Source: RYN-124 sp046262175
GTDB lineage: Bacteria > Actinomycetota > Actinomycetes > Mycobacteriales > SCTD01
Length of the DNA stretch: 10,855 nucleotides
Assembly: GCA_046262175.1 (NCBI GenBank)
Contig: JBHENF010000202.1
Span: 1 to 10,855 of the forward strand
Direction: 5' to 3'
The position numbers and the translations under genes are program-made. This document shows, piece after piece, positions 1 to 5,312 of this stretch. Below the pieces are notes generated by a model. It was not told the origin of the DNA. It made no database searches and saw nothing but the letters and a program-made list of their open reading frames with translations. Positions within the stretch are counted from its first letter, which is position 1; every line of letters begins with the position of its first letter.

Positions 1-80
1 TGGCCGAGTCCGCGCAGCCGGACTGCCGCGCTGGCACCGGCGAGGCTGGCGCCGACGATGACGACCCGCTCGCCGCTCAC
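1..80 (-). CDS. FAD-dependent NAD(P)-type oxidoreductase, N-terminus only (runs off window)
   Basis: The first 26 codons of a flavoprotein read leftwards out of the window. The N-terminus is SGERVVIVGASLAGASAAV after the initiator, a Rossmann-fold dinucleotide-binding motif (VVIVGASLAG) of the kind seen in ferredoxin/rubredoxin reductase-like FAD enzymes. I chose the GTG at 78-80 because no other in-frame start lies nearby and GGGAG sits about 8 nt upstream. It lies 85 bp downstream of an 18-codon Cys-rich microgene on the same strand, and both probably use the promoter at 258-286. It is divergent from the SufR-like regulator at 320, which may control it (inference). The substrate cannot be told from 26 residues. 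Confidence 0.75.
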   Translation of the reverse strand, partial: MSGERVVIVGASLAGASAAVRLRGLG

Positions 81-165
81 TGCTTCCGCTCCCTGTCGTC
101 CATACAACCCCCCGCGAAAGGAGCCACCGGACGCCCCCACAGGGAGCGCCCGGCCGGCTCGTCAG

Positions 166-222
166 CTACTTGTCGTCCTTCGTGTCGTCCTTGCCGCTCT
201 CGCAGCCGCACTCCTTGCACAT
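166..222 (-). CDS. 18-aa Cys-rich micro-protein (MCKECGC...)
   Basis: A very short ORF encodes MCKECGCESGKDDTKDDK. It starts with a Cys cluster (C2, C5, C7; a CxxCxC arrangement suited to metal or Fe-S/thiol chemistry) and ends in an Asp/Lys-rich hydrophilic tail. A strong purine tract (GGAGGGGGG) lies about 4 nt before the ATG, and a good promoter (TTGACG-17-TACAAC) lies just upstream, so translation is likely despite the size. It precedes the FAD oxidoreductase on the same strand and is divergent from a regulator that also carries clustered cysteines, so a shared redox or Fe-S theme is plausible (inference). Short proteins beginning MCKxCGC occur in other bacteria to my recollection, but I assign no function. 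Confidence 0.6.
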   Translation of the reverse strand: MCKECGCESGKDDTKDDK

Positions 223-237
223 GTCGCCCCCCTCCAC

Positions 238-252
238 CTGTTGCGCCAACAG
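238..252. repeat. Inverted repeat CTGTTG-CGC-CAACAG near the transcription start
   Basis: Perfect 6-bp arms flank a 3-nt centre. The repeat sits at the predicted +1 region of the minus-strand transcript, so it is either an operator half-site pair or a small hairpin in the leader. A CAAC-N7-GTTG arrangement (247-261) overlaps it; cyanobacterial SufR sites are CAAC-N6-GTTG, so this is similar but not identical. Confidence 0.35.
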
Positions 253-284
253 ACGTAGTTGTATCCGCCCGACGAACTTACGTC
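252..284. promoter_or_regulatory. Imperfect inverted repeat spanning the divergent promoter
   Basis: The arms GACGTAGTT (252-260) and AACTTACGTC (275-284) are inverted copies that differ by one inserted base, with the GACGTA/TACGTC core perfect. They straddle the -10 and -35 elements of the minus-strand promoter, so this is a candidate operator, perhaps for the adjacent SufR-like regulator (inference). Confidence 0.35.
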
Positions 285-286
285 AA
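258..286 (-). promoter_or_regulatory. Promoter for the micro-protein and FAD oxidoreductase
   Basis: On the minus strand, TTGACG (286-281) and TACAAC (263-258) are separated by exactly 17 bp, close to the housekeeping consensus. The predicted start of transcription is near 251, giving a leader of about 28 nt before the 18-codon ORF. Confidence 0.6.
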
Positions 287-306
287 CGGGAGCTGTCATA
301 AACGTG

Positions 307-312
307 TACGGT
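307..312 (+). promoter_or_regulatory. Possible -10 element for leaderless transcription of the regulator
   Basis: TACGGT fits TAnnnT and ends 7 nt before the ATG at 320. The only purine-rich tract (AAGGGG, 313-318) is one base from the ATG, too close for a normal ribosome binding site. No clear -35 is visible, so this is tentative. Confidence 0.3.
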
Positions 313-319
313 AAGGGGC

Positions 320-1000
320 ATGGCTCTGGAGCAGGACGTCGCCGCGCTCTCGGTGCTGGTCGAGCCGCAGCGGCGCAGGCTGTACGAAGCGCTGGCCGCG
401 ACCACCACCCCCCGCACGCTCGGCGAGGTCGCTGCCGAGCTCGGGATCGGCCGCACGCTGGCTGCGTTCCACCTCAACAAGCTCACGGAAGCGGGGCTCG
501 TCGAAGCGGTCGCGGCTGCACCGGTTGCCGGTCGACGTGGCCGGCCGTCGAGGACCTTCCGGCTCACCGCCCACGAGGTGAGCGCGGCCGTTCCCGCTCG
601 CAGGTACGACCTCGTCGCGGAGGTCCTGCTCGCCGCCGCGTCCGAGCAGCAGCCTGGTGAACCACTGGAAGCAGCCGCCCGCCGCACCGCCCGGGCGCGC
701 GGCGTCGCACTGGCGCAGGACGTGAAGCCGGACCGCCGCAGCGGACCGCGCCGTCGCGTCGAGCTGGTGCTGGCCTCGCTCGGGTACCGGCCGGCACGCG
801 AAGGACCGACCCTCGTCCTGCGCAACTGCCCCTTCTCGCGGCTCCGCGACACCGACGTGGGCCTGGTCTGCGGCATCAACCACGGCCTGGCGGAGGGCTA
901 CGTCGAAGGCGTGGGTGCGGCGGGCGAGCTCACCGCTGAGCTGCGCCCGTGCGGGGACAACTGCTGCGTCGTCGTCACCCCGGCGGCCACCGCTACCTGA
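320..1000 (+). CDS. Winged-helix transcriptional regulator with C-terminal Fe-S-type cysteines (SufR-like)
   Basis: A 226-aa ArsR/MarR-like DNA-binding protein. The winged helix lies at about residues 28-82 (TLGEVAAELGIGRTLAAFHL, then a basic GRRGRPSRTF wing). The C-terminal domain carries C170 (NCPF), C184 (VCGINH), C211, C215 and C216 (CGDNCC). The C-x13-C-x26-C spacing is close to that of the three Cys ligands of the [4Fe-4S] repressor SufR, so sensing of Fe-S status or redox is the best guess; SufR binds its cluster as a homodimer. Unlike typical actinobacterial cases it is not beside suf genes but diverges from a Cys-rich microgene and an FAD oxidoreductase, its likely targets. The ATG is preceded by an in-frame stop at 299-301 and lacks a well-spaced ribosome binding site, so leaderless translation is possible. 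A methyltransferase follows 19 bp later. Confidence 0.8.
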   Translation: MALEQDVAALSVLVEPQRRRLYEALAATTTPRTLGEVAAELGIGRTLAAFHLNKLTEAGLVEAVAAAPVAGRRGRPSRTFRLTAHEVSAAVPARRYDLVAEVLLAAASEQQPGEPLEAAARRTARARGVALAQDVKPDRRSGPRRRVELVLASLGYRPAREGPTLVLRNCPFSRLRDTDVGLVCGINHGLAEGYVEGVGAAGELTAELRPCGDNCCVVVTPAATAT

Positions 1001-1019
1001 CGGCCGCAACTGCCCGCAG

Positions 1020-1811
1020 GTGCGTACGCCGCTGCGGTGGCGTGGCAGGCTGCGCCGCGTGCTCAGCCCGCGGAAGGTCCTGCGCGACAAGCTCCTCCGC
1101 CTGGTGGAGGAGGCCGTCGAACGGGTGTCGGCACGGCGCCACGACGAGCTCCGAGCGGAGCTGCGGGCGTGGGAGCGACGGACGCGCCGCGACGTCTGGA
1201 CGGCGCTCGAGCAAGAAGCCGCGCGCAGCAGCGCGGAGCTGGTGCGGACCTCCATGCACGCGCTGACGCTGAGCACCCATCCACACCAGACGCTGCGCGA
1301 GGCTCTGCGTGCGGCTCCCGAGAGCGGGATGTCGCTGGAGTTCGGCGTCGCGACAGGGACAACGCTGCGCATCATCGCCGAGGAGAGAACTGGAGGGGTC
1401 TACGGCTTCGACTCCTTCGACGGCCTGCCGCAGGACTGGCGGCTGGGCTACGACGCCGGCGAGTTCGCGCACGAGATCCCTGCCGTACGGGGCGCAGAGA
1501 TCGTCGTAGGGCTGTTCGCAGACACGTTGCCAGGGTTCCTCGCGTCACATCCGGATCCGGTCGCGTTCGTCCACATCGACTGCGACCTCTACAGCTCGAC
1601 CGCGGAGGTCCTCGAGCAGCTGACCCCGCGCCTGGTCGACGGCACCGTGCTGCTGTTCGACGAGTACTACAACTTCCCGGGGTGGCAGCAGCACGAGCAC
1701 CGCGCGTGGTGCGAGTACGTCGAACGGACCGGCCTGGAGTTCGAGTACGCGGGGCTGACGATGGACGACGAACAGGTATGGGTCCGGGTCACCGGCGTCC
1801 CGCCGTCCTAG
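1020..1811 (+). CDS. Class I SAM-dependent methyltransferase, TylF/MycF-like
   Basis: 263 aa from the chosen GTG. An arginine-rich, probably helical N-terminus (residues 1-75) precedes a Rossmann methyltransferase fold: motif I LEFGVATGT (106-114), YGFDSFDGLP (128-137), HIDCDLYSS (185-193) and FDEYYNFPGW (213-222). The last two resemble the D-x-D-x-YxST and DEY signatures of the macrocin O-methyltransferase (TylF) family, which uses SAM and a divalent metal to methylate hydroxyls. The substrate is unknown; many bacterial relatives sit in polysaccharide or glycan contexts. The start is uncertain: GTG 1020 begins 19 bp after the regulator stop, GTG 1059 has a GGCAGG about 9 nt upstream, and the ATG at 915 would overlap the regulator by 86 nt and add a residue stretch with no domain features. 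Probably co-transcribed with the regulator. Confidence 0.8.
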   Translation: MRTPLRWRGRLRRVLSPRKVLRDKLLRLVEEAVERVSARRHDELRAELRAWERRTRRDVWTALEQEAARSSAELVRTSMHALTLSTHPHQTLREALRAAPESGMSLEFGVATGTTLRIIAEERTGGVYGFDSFDGLPQDWRLGYDAGEFAHEIPAVRGAEIVVGLFADTLPGFLASHPDPVAFVHIDCDLYSSTAEVLEQLTPRLVDGTVLLFDEYYNFPGWQQHEHRAWCEYVERTGLEFEYAGLTMDDEQVWVRVTGVPPS

Positions 1812-1881
1812 CTGCCGCGGGATCAGCAACCCAGCCCGTACGTCTTCGGCTTCACTGCGCCGTCGTCGACCTCAGTGCATC

Positions 1882-2019
1882 GTGGCAGGCGAGCGGCTCC
1901 GGTGCCTCTTGTGCGACCATGTCCTGGTGAGGACGACCCGCCAGGCTGATGCGCTCTTCTGCCGCTGCCTGCTGGCCACGTCGCTCACGGCCGTCGACGA
2001 CTGCCTCTGTCCCGCCTGA
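1882..2019 (+). CDS. Possible 45-aa Cys-rich small protein
   Basis: A GTG-started ORF reading VAGERLRCLLCDHVL at its N-terminus, with Cys at residues 8 and 11 (CxxC), 28 and 30 (FCRC), and 41 and 43 (CLCP). About 40 of 45 codons end in G or C, which matches real genes here, and three Cys pairs suggest a zinc-ribbon-like peptide. Against it: no ribosome binding site is visible before the GTG and the in-frame sequence is open further upstream without an ATG. It fills part of the 275-bp gap after the methyltransferase. Function unknown; it may be a chance open frame in GC-rich DNA. Confidence 0.3.
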   Translation: MAGERLRCLLCDHVLVRTTRQADALFCRCLLATSLTAVDDCLCPA

Positions 2020-2024
2020 TCCTC

Positions 2025-2041
2025 GTCAGCTTCTTGCTGAC
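2025..2041. repeat. Hairpin GTCAGC-TTCTT-GCTGAC
   Basis: Perfect 6-bp inverted repeat with a 5-nt loop, between the possible Cys-rich ORF and the 44-aa ORF. There is no T-tract on either side, so it is not a classical terminator; it could be an operator or part of the leader of the following small gene. Confidence 0.3.
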
Positions 2042-2086
2042 CAGCTTCCGGCCGGACACAGACCCTCGACGAAGGACGTCCTCGTG

Positions 2087-2221
2087 ATGATCGACGCGCC
2101 CGAGACCCCTCCCCAGCACGCCTCTCCCGCACCGACCGGCTGGCGGCGACGGCTCTGCGCCCGCCTCGGCAACTGGTGCGGCTTCTTGCTCGACACGCAC
2201 CACGCCCGCATCCCCTTCTAG
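2087..2221 (+). CDS. 44-aa hypothetical small protein
   Basis: The ORF encodes a Pro-rich start (MIDAPETPPQHASPAP), a basic helix-like middle (GWRRRLCARLGNW) and the ending CGFLLDTHHARIPF. About 40 of 44 codons end in G or C, and GAAGGA lies 7 nt before an in-frame GTG at 2084 and 10 nt before this ATG, so translation is likely. The GTG would add one residue. The Trp/Arg/Leu middle could be an amphipathic or membrane-surface helix. It lies alone between the methyltransferase and a convergent CxxC protein gene, separated from the latter by GC-rich hairpins. I do not recognise the family. Confidence 0.55.
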   Translation: MIDAPETPPQHASPAPTGWRRRLCARLGNWCGFLLDTHHARIPF

Positions 2222-2236
2222 GTGTCCTGAAGAGGA

Positions 2237-2265
2237 GCGCCCCGGGCGCCGCGGGTCAACCGCGG
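2237..2265. terminator. Candidate bidirectional terminator: two adjacent GC-rich hairpins
   Basis: GCGCCC-C-GGGCGC (2237-2249) directly abuts CCGCGG-GTCAA-CCGCGG (2249-2265). They sit between the ends of the convergent 44-aa and 55-aa genes, and the loop of the second holds the stop codon of the minus-strand gene. No T-tract is present, as is common in actinobacteria. Confidence 0.35.
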
Positions 2266-2423
2266 AACAGGCTCCACCGTCGCCGCGTGCCGACGCTGCT
2301 GCCCGACGGCTCGCACGAGCAGCGCTGCGGAGGGGGTACCGCAGCCAGCACGCTCTCGACGTGCTGGCCGCAGCCGGCCCAGCTGGCCTTGCCGCACCGG
2401 CGGCACGTTGCTGGTCTGCACAT
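2256..2423 (-). CDS. 55-aa CxxC zinc-ribbon-like small protein (MCRPATCRRCGK...)
   Basis: A 55-aa protein beginning MCRPATCRRCGKASWAGCGQ, with H21 next and two further cysteines at 35 and 37. The C2, CxxC (C7, C10), C18/H21 pattern is what a small zinc-binding fold would use. Similar short proteins starting MCRxxTCxxCGKxxWxGCGxH are, as I recall, common in actinobacteria and annotated as hypothetical. AGGAG lies 7 nt before the ATG, a textbook ribosome binding site. It is divergent from the FAD oxidoreductase, with a degenerate and a perfect CstR-type operator in the shared upstream region, so it may belong to the same sulfur-responsive regulon (inference). The C-terminal 15 residues are basic. 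Confidence 0.7.
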   Translation of the reverse strand: MCRPATCRRCGKASWAGCGQHVESVLAAVPPPQRCSCEPSGSSVGTRRRWSLFRG

Positions 2424-2451
2424 GGTCCTGCTCCTCGCTCGTGTCGGACAC

Positions 2452-2462
2452 ACCCTGGGGGT
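2452..2462. promoter_or_regulatory. Degenerate second CstR-type operator
   Basis: On the minus strand this reads ACCC-CCA-GGGT, with the flanking TACCCCC half identical to half of the perfect palindrome 30 bp away. The centre is one base shorter than in the perfect sites. It lies about 30 bp upstream of the ATG of the 55-aa CxxC gene, where it could repress that gene. Confidence 0.35.
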
Positions 2463-2491
2463 ATGGCGCGGTTGACGAGGACAGTACCGGG

Positions 2492-2505
2492 TACCCCCGG
2501 GGGTA
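2492..2505. promoter_or_regulatory. CstR/CsoR-type operator TACCCCCGGGGGTA in front of the FAD oxidoreductase operon
   Basis: Perfect 14-bp palindrome 18 bp before the FAD oxidoreductase ATG. The GC-rich core with TA ends is the form known for DUF156 repressors (CsoR, CstR), and a CstR-like gene lies at the end of this operon. TTGACG at 2472-2477 may be the -35 element, but no convincing -10 lies at standard spacing. An identical copy occurs at 4893-4906. Confidence 0.8.
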
Positions 2506-2523
2506 TCGAGTCTAGGAGGATGC

Positions 2524-4077
2524 ATGCCGGAACCAGCCGTTGTCGTGGTCGGCGGCGGGCACAACGGCCTCGTCGCGGCCTGCTACCTGGCGAAGGCCGG
2601 CAAGCGGGTGGTCGTGCTGGAGGCAGCCGACAAGCCTGGCGGGGGCTCCCGTACGGACGAGACGATCCCGGGCTACCTGTTCAACACCCACGCGGCCGCG
2701 CACAACATCATCAACATGACGCGGATCCCCGCCGAGCTGGACCTCACGGGGGCTGGCCTGGAGTACCTGCCGATGGACCCGTTCGCCACCGGCGTGTTCC
2801 GGGACGGCCGGATGGTCCGCTTCTCCCGAGACCTGGAGCAGACGGTCGCCTCGATCGCCGAGCACAGCCGCCCCGACGCCGACGCGTACCGCGCGTTCAT
2901 GCACCGGGCCATCCCGCTGGTGAAGACGGCGGTCACCGGCCTGGAGAGCGGGTCGAGCCCCGGCGGCGTGCTGAAGGGCGCGGCGAGCAAGATCGGCTCG
3001 CTGCTGCAAGGGGTCCGGCGCGCCGGCGGGCCGTTCGGGATCGTGCACGACCTGGTCGCGCCATACGGCACGCTGCTGGAGACGGCACTGCCCAGTGACC
3101 TCACCCGCGCGCCCGTCGCGTCCTTCGCCAGCCACTCCTCGGCGGGGCCGCACGCCGCGGGCGGCTCGTTCTACGTGTTCTGGCAGGCCGCCTACCACCT
3201 GTTCGGGCAGTGGCACCCACGCGGCGGCTCGCAGTCGCTGACCACCGCGCTGATCCGCCGGCTGGAGGGCTGGGGCGGTGAGGTCCGCACGGGCGCCGTC
3301 GTCGAGCGGATCGACGCGCGGGGCGGGACCGCCAAGGCGGTGGTGCTCGAGGGTGGGGAGCGGCTCGAGGCCTCCGCCGTCGTCACGGCCCTCGACGTGC
3401 AGACCGCGCTGCTCGAGCTGCTGGACCCACCGCTCGCCGGCCGCGACGGCGTCGAGCTGAAAGCCGCGCACCGCGGCAACGCGGTCCAGATGCTCGTGCA
3501 CCTGGCGACCGACAAGCTGCCGCCGTACCCGAACGCGCGGCCGGGTGACTGGAACGGCCTGCAGTCCCACGTGGACACCCTCGACGAGCTGCGCCGCGGG
3601 TTCCTGTCCGCAGAGGGCAGGAGGCTGCCGGACCCGGTGTCGACCTACTGCTTCACCCCGTCGGTCTACGACGACTCTCTCGCGCCGACGGGCAAGCACA
3701 CCGTCTACCTCGCCTGCCCGTGCGCGCCGTACGACGTCGAAGGCGGCTGGGCGGACCAGCAGGAGGCCTTCGCTGACGCGATGATCGCCCAGGTCGAGGC
3801 GCACGCCCCCGGCTTCACTGCAAGCATCACCGGCCGGCACATCCGCACCCCTACGTTCATGGCGCAGGAGCTGCGCTGGCCCGGAGCGCACCCGATGCAG
3901 CTCGACATCAGCCTGGACCAGCTGGCGTTCATGCGCCCCACCCGACGGCTTTCCGGGCACACGGTCCCGGGCGTCGCCGGCCTCTACACGTGCGGGGCGT
4001 CCACCGCCCCCGTCGGCGGGATCGCCGGCAGCAGCGGCAAGGCGGCGGCTCTCGAGCTGCTCAAGGCCCAGCCGTGA
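2524..4077 (+). CDS. FAD-dependent oxidoreductase, CrtI/PYROXD2-like
   Basis: 517 aa, the usual length for phytoene desaturase-like or PYROXD2-like flavoproteins. The N-terminal FAD motif is VVVVGGGHNGLVAACYLAKA (residues 6-25; G10-G-G-H-N-G15), followed by the ribose-binding acid in VVVLEAADKPGGGSRTDE. The C-terminal FAD motif is LYTCGASTAPVGGIAGSSGK near residue 490, matching the family pattern of Gly-rich CGA...GG..G. AGGAGG lies 4 nt upstream of the ATG. It is the first gene behind a CstR-type palindrome, and its stop overlaps the next start (GTGA), so it should be made together with the membrane protein and rhodaneses. No carotenoid genes are present, so carotenoid desaturation is unlikely; a role in reactive-sulfur or quinone/lipid redox is inference only. 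The true substrate is unknown. Confidence 0.8.
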   Translation: MPEPAVVVVGGGHNGLVAACYLAKAGKRVVVLEAADKPGGGSRTDETIPGYLFNTHAAAHNIINMTRIPAELDLTGAGLEYLPMDPFATGVFRDGRMVRFSRDLEQTVASIAEHSRPDADAYRAFMHRAIPLVKTAVTGLESGSSPGGVLKGAASKIGSLLQGVRRAGGPFGIVHDLVAPYGTLLETALPSDLTRAPVASFASHSSAGPHAAGGSFYVFWQAAYHLFGQWHPRGGSQSLTTALIRRLEGWGGEVRTGAVVERIDARGGTAKAVVLEGGERLEASAVVTALDVQTALLELLDPPLAGRDGVELKAAHRGNAVQMLVHLATDKLPPYPNARPGDWNGLQSHVDTLDELRRGFLSAEGRRLPDPVSTYCFTPSVYDDSLAPTGKHTVYLACPCAPYDVEGGWADQQEAFADAMIAQVEAHAPGFTASITGRHIRTPTFMAQELRWPGAHPMQLDISLDQLAFMRPTRRLSGHTVPGVAGLYTCGASTAPVGGIAGSSGKAAALELLKAQP

Positions 4078-4412
4078 GGGCGACGACCCGCAGCTTCGGG
4101 CTGTCCCGTGCCGAGTACGCCACCACCGCCCTCGCGGCGATCGCTTCCAGCACCGCGTACGTCGCCGGCGGCTTCCCGTACCTCGCCCGAGGGGTCGTGG
4201 GCGACCTCTCCGGCTTCCTGGTGCTCGGTACCGCAGGGTTGGCCGCCAGGGCGAGAGTCCGACATGAGGCGACTGTCTGCCTCGCGCTCATCGGCGGCGT
4301 GCTGCTGCTCGGCCCGCAGTGGCCGCTGGAGATCCCTGAAGCCGGGTGGTGGGGACTGTTCAGCATCGGGCTGGCGGCGTATGTCGCCGTCCGCCGACGG
4401 ATCTGCGACTGA
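4074..4412 (+). CDS. Small multi-pass membrane protein, unknown function
   Basis: 112 aa from a GTG that overlaps the preceding stop by 4 nt (GTGA), implying translational coupling. Four hydrophobic stretches at about residues 13-34, 41-59, 64-85 and 91-109 suggest four membrane helices, ending in a positive VRRR patch. One Cys lies within the third segment and one near the C-terminus (RRRICD). The rhodanese gene follows 11 bp later. I do not recognise the family. Position between an FAD oxidoreductase and a rhodanese under a CstR-type operator suggests membrane delivery or protection linked to sulfur chemistry, but this rests on context alone. Confidence 0.65.
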   Translation: MRATTRSFGLSRAEYATTALAAIASSTAYVAGGFPYLARGVVGDLSGFLVLGTAGLAARARVRHEATVCLALIGGVLLLGPQWPLEIPEAGWWGLFSIGLAAYVAVRRRICD

Positions 4413-4423
4413 GAGGAACGACC

Positions 4424-4882
4424 ATGCCGGCGATAGAGCGGGCCGACCGCACCCGGAAGCAGGACCCGCGCAGCGTGCCCTGGCCGCTGGCGGGCGAGCC
4501 GGACGTGGTGGTCGTCGACACCACCTGGGGGGAGCTGCAGCCGCTCGAGATCGCGCCCGGAGTCCGCACCGTGGGTGAGCTGGAGCTGCAGACACTCGTG
4601 TCGCAGGGGGCGGTGCTCGTCGACAGCCGTACAGACGGCTCGTTCGGCGGTCGGACCCTGCCCGGCGCGGTGAACATCCCGCACGACCAGACCGTGGATC
4701 GTCAGGGTGAGCTCGATCGCTCAGGTACCTCGGTGCTGTTCTGCAACGGCCCGCAGTGCCCGCAGTCACCCGACGCGATCCGGCAGCTGCTGGAGGCGGG
4801 CTTCCCCGCCTCCTCGCTGGCCTACTACCGCGGGGGGCTGCACGACTGGGTCACCTTGGCGCTGCCCACGCAGGAGGCATGA
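4424..4882 (+). CDS. Rhodanese-like protein with atypical active-site loop
   Basis: 152 aa. A 45-residue N-terminal extension with no recognised motif precedes one rhodanese domain: AVLVDSRTDGSFGGRTLPGAVNIP (two parts, about residues 63-86) and the loop LFCNGPQCPQS (105-115). Rhodaneses move sulfane sulfur through a Cys at the start of a six-residue CxxGxR-type loop. Here C107 starts a longer loop with a second cysteine, C112, and no Arg, so chemistry could differ: a vicinal disulfide or polysulfide between the two is possible (inference). GAGAGG about 8 nt upstream serves as ribosome binding site, which supports this ATG over the in-frame ATG 78 nt earlier that would overlap the membrane protein. 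Its stop overlaps an ATG leading into the internal operator. Confidence 0.8.
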   Translation: MPAIERADRTRKQDPRSVPWPLAGEPDVVVVDTTWGELQPLEIAPGVRTVGELELQTLVSQGAVLVDSRTDGSFGGRTLPGAVNIPHDQTVDRQGELDRSGTSVLFCNGPQCPQSPDAIRQLLEAGFPASSLAYYRGGLHDWVTLALPTQEA

Positions 4883-4932
4883 GCGCGTACTATACCCCCG
4901 GGGGTACACCATCGACCAAGGAGCCGGCATGA
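4879..4932 (+). other. 17-codon ORF bridging two rhodanese genes across the operator
   Basis: MSAYYTPGGTPSTKEPA begins with an ATG overlapping the stop of the first rhodanese (ATGA) and ends with a TGA overlapping the ATG of the second (ATGA). Its middle codons are the CstR-type palindrome. GGAGG is only 1 nt from this ATG and third-position GC is lower than in neighbours, so it may be a by-product of the operator. If read through, it would let ribosomes pass from gene to gene. Confidence 0.2.
4888..4906 (+). promoter_or_regulatory. Internal promoter -10 fused to a second perfect CstR-type operator
   Basis: TACTAT (4888-4893) fits a -10 element and runs directly into TACCCCCGGGGGTA (4893-4906), identical over 14 bp to the site at 2492-2505. 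This suggests an internal promoter, repressed by CstR, for the second rhodanese and cstR itself. No good -35 at 17-18 bp is visible. Confidence 0.75.
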
Positions 4933-5243
4933 CCACCGAGGCAACGATCGAGCAGCTGAAGCAGGCCCGCGCAGCAGGTGCGGTGGTCATCGACGTGCGC
5001 GAGCCCGACGAGTACGCCGAGGGGCACGTCGCCGGTGCGCGTTCCCTGCCGCTGAGCCAGCTGCCGACCCGTACGCAGGAGGTCCCGACCGACCAGACGG
5101 TCTACCTGGTCTGCCAGGGCGGCGGGCGCAGCGCCCAGGCTGCCGACCTGCTGAGCGGCGCCGGGCATGACGTGCGCTCCGTCGTGGGCGGGACGAAGGC
5201 GTGGATCGAGTCCGGCGGCGAGACCTCGTCCGGGCGCGACTGA
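4929..5243 (+). CDS. Single-domain rhodanese (sulfurtransferase)
   Basis: 104 aa, a stand-alone rhodanese of normal length (GlpE/PspE size). It shows the entry motif VVIDVREPDEYAEGHVAGAR (residues 19-38) and the active-site loop CQGGGRS with catalytic C62 (62-68), then GGTKAWIESGG near the end. It would accept sulfane sulfur as a Cys persulfide and pass it to thiols, cyanide, sulfite or a protein partner. AAGGAG lies 5 nt before the ATG. Directly upstream is the second CstR-type operator, so it can be induced separately from the first part of the operon; cstR follows 69 bp downstream. Confidence 0.9.
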   Translation: MTTEATIEQLKQARAAGAVVIDVREPDEYAEGHVAGARSLPLSQLPTRTQEVPTDQTVYLVCQGGGRSAQAADLLSGAGHDVRSVVGGTKAWIESGGETSSGRD

Positions 5244-5277
5244 GCTGACGGGAAGGCGCCTACTGCAGTTGACGACA

Positions 5278-5295
5278 GCGCCGCTCTCGCGGCGC
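5278..5295. repeat. Hairpin GCGCCGC-TCTC-GCGGCGC before cstR
   Basis: Perfect 7-bp GC stem with a 4-nt loop, 7 nt before the AGGAGG of cstR. It has no T-tract. It may mark RNA processing or lower cstR output relative to the rhodanese (inference). Confidence 0.4.
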
Positions 5296-5312
5296 AGCGA
5301 CCAGGAGGAACG

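Noticed and set aside
915..1019. ATG at 915 as methyltransferase start
   Set aside because: It would overlap the regulator by 86 nt and the added residues look like out-of-frame Arg/Pro/Ser sequence.
296..1375. 359-aa minus-strand frame over the regulator and methyltransferase
   Set aside because: Arg/Ser-rich shadow with no motifs; both plus-strand genes show family motifs.
2332..2338. Third CstR site at GGGGGTA
   Set aside because: Only one half-site; no matching left arm, and it lies inside the 55-aa coding region.
2512..3960. 482-aa open frame antisense to the FAD oxidoreductase
   Set aside because: Shadow frame typical of GC-rich DNA: low-complexity Arg/Gly-rich sequence, no domain, and the opposite strand has clear FAD motifs.
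5244..5312. Separate promoter for cstR (TTGACG at 5269-5274)
   Set aside because: No -10-like hexamer lies at 16-18 bp spacing; the position falls in the GC hairpin.
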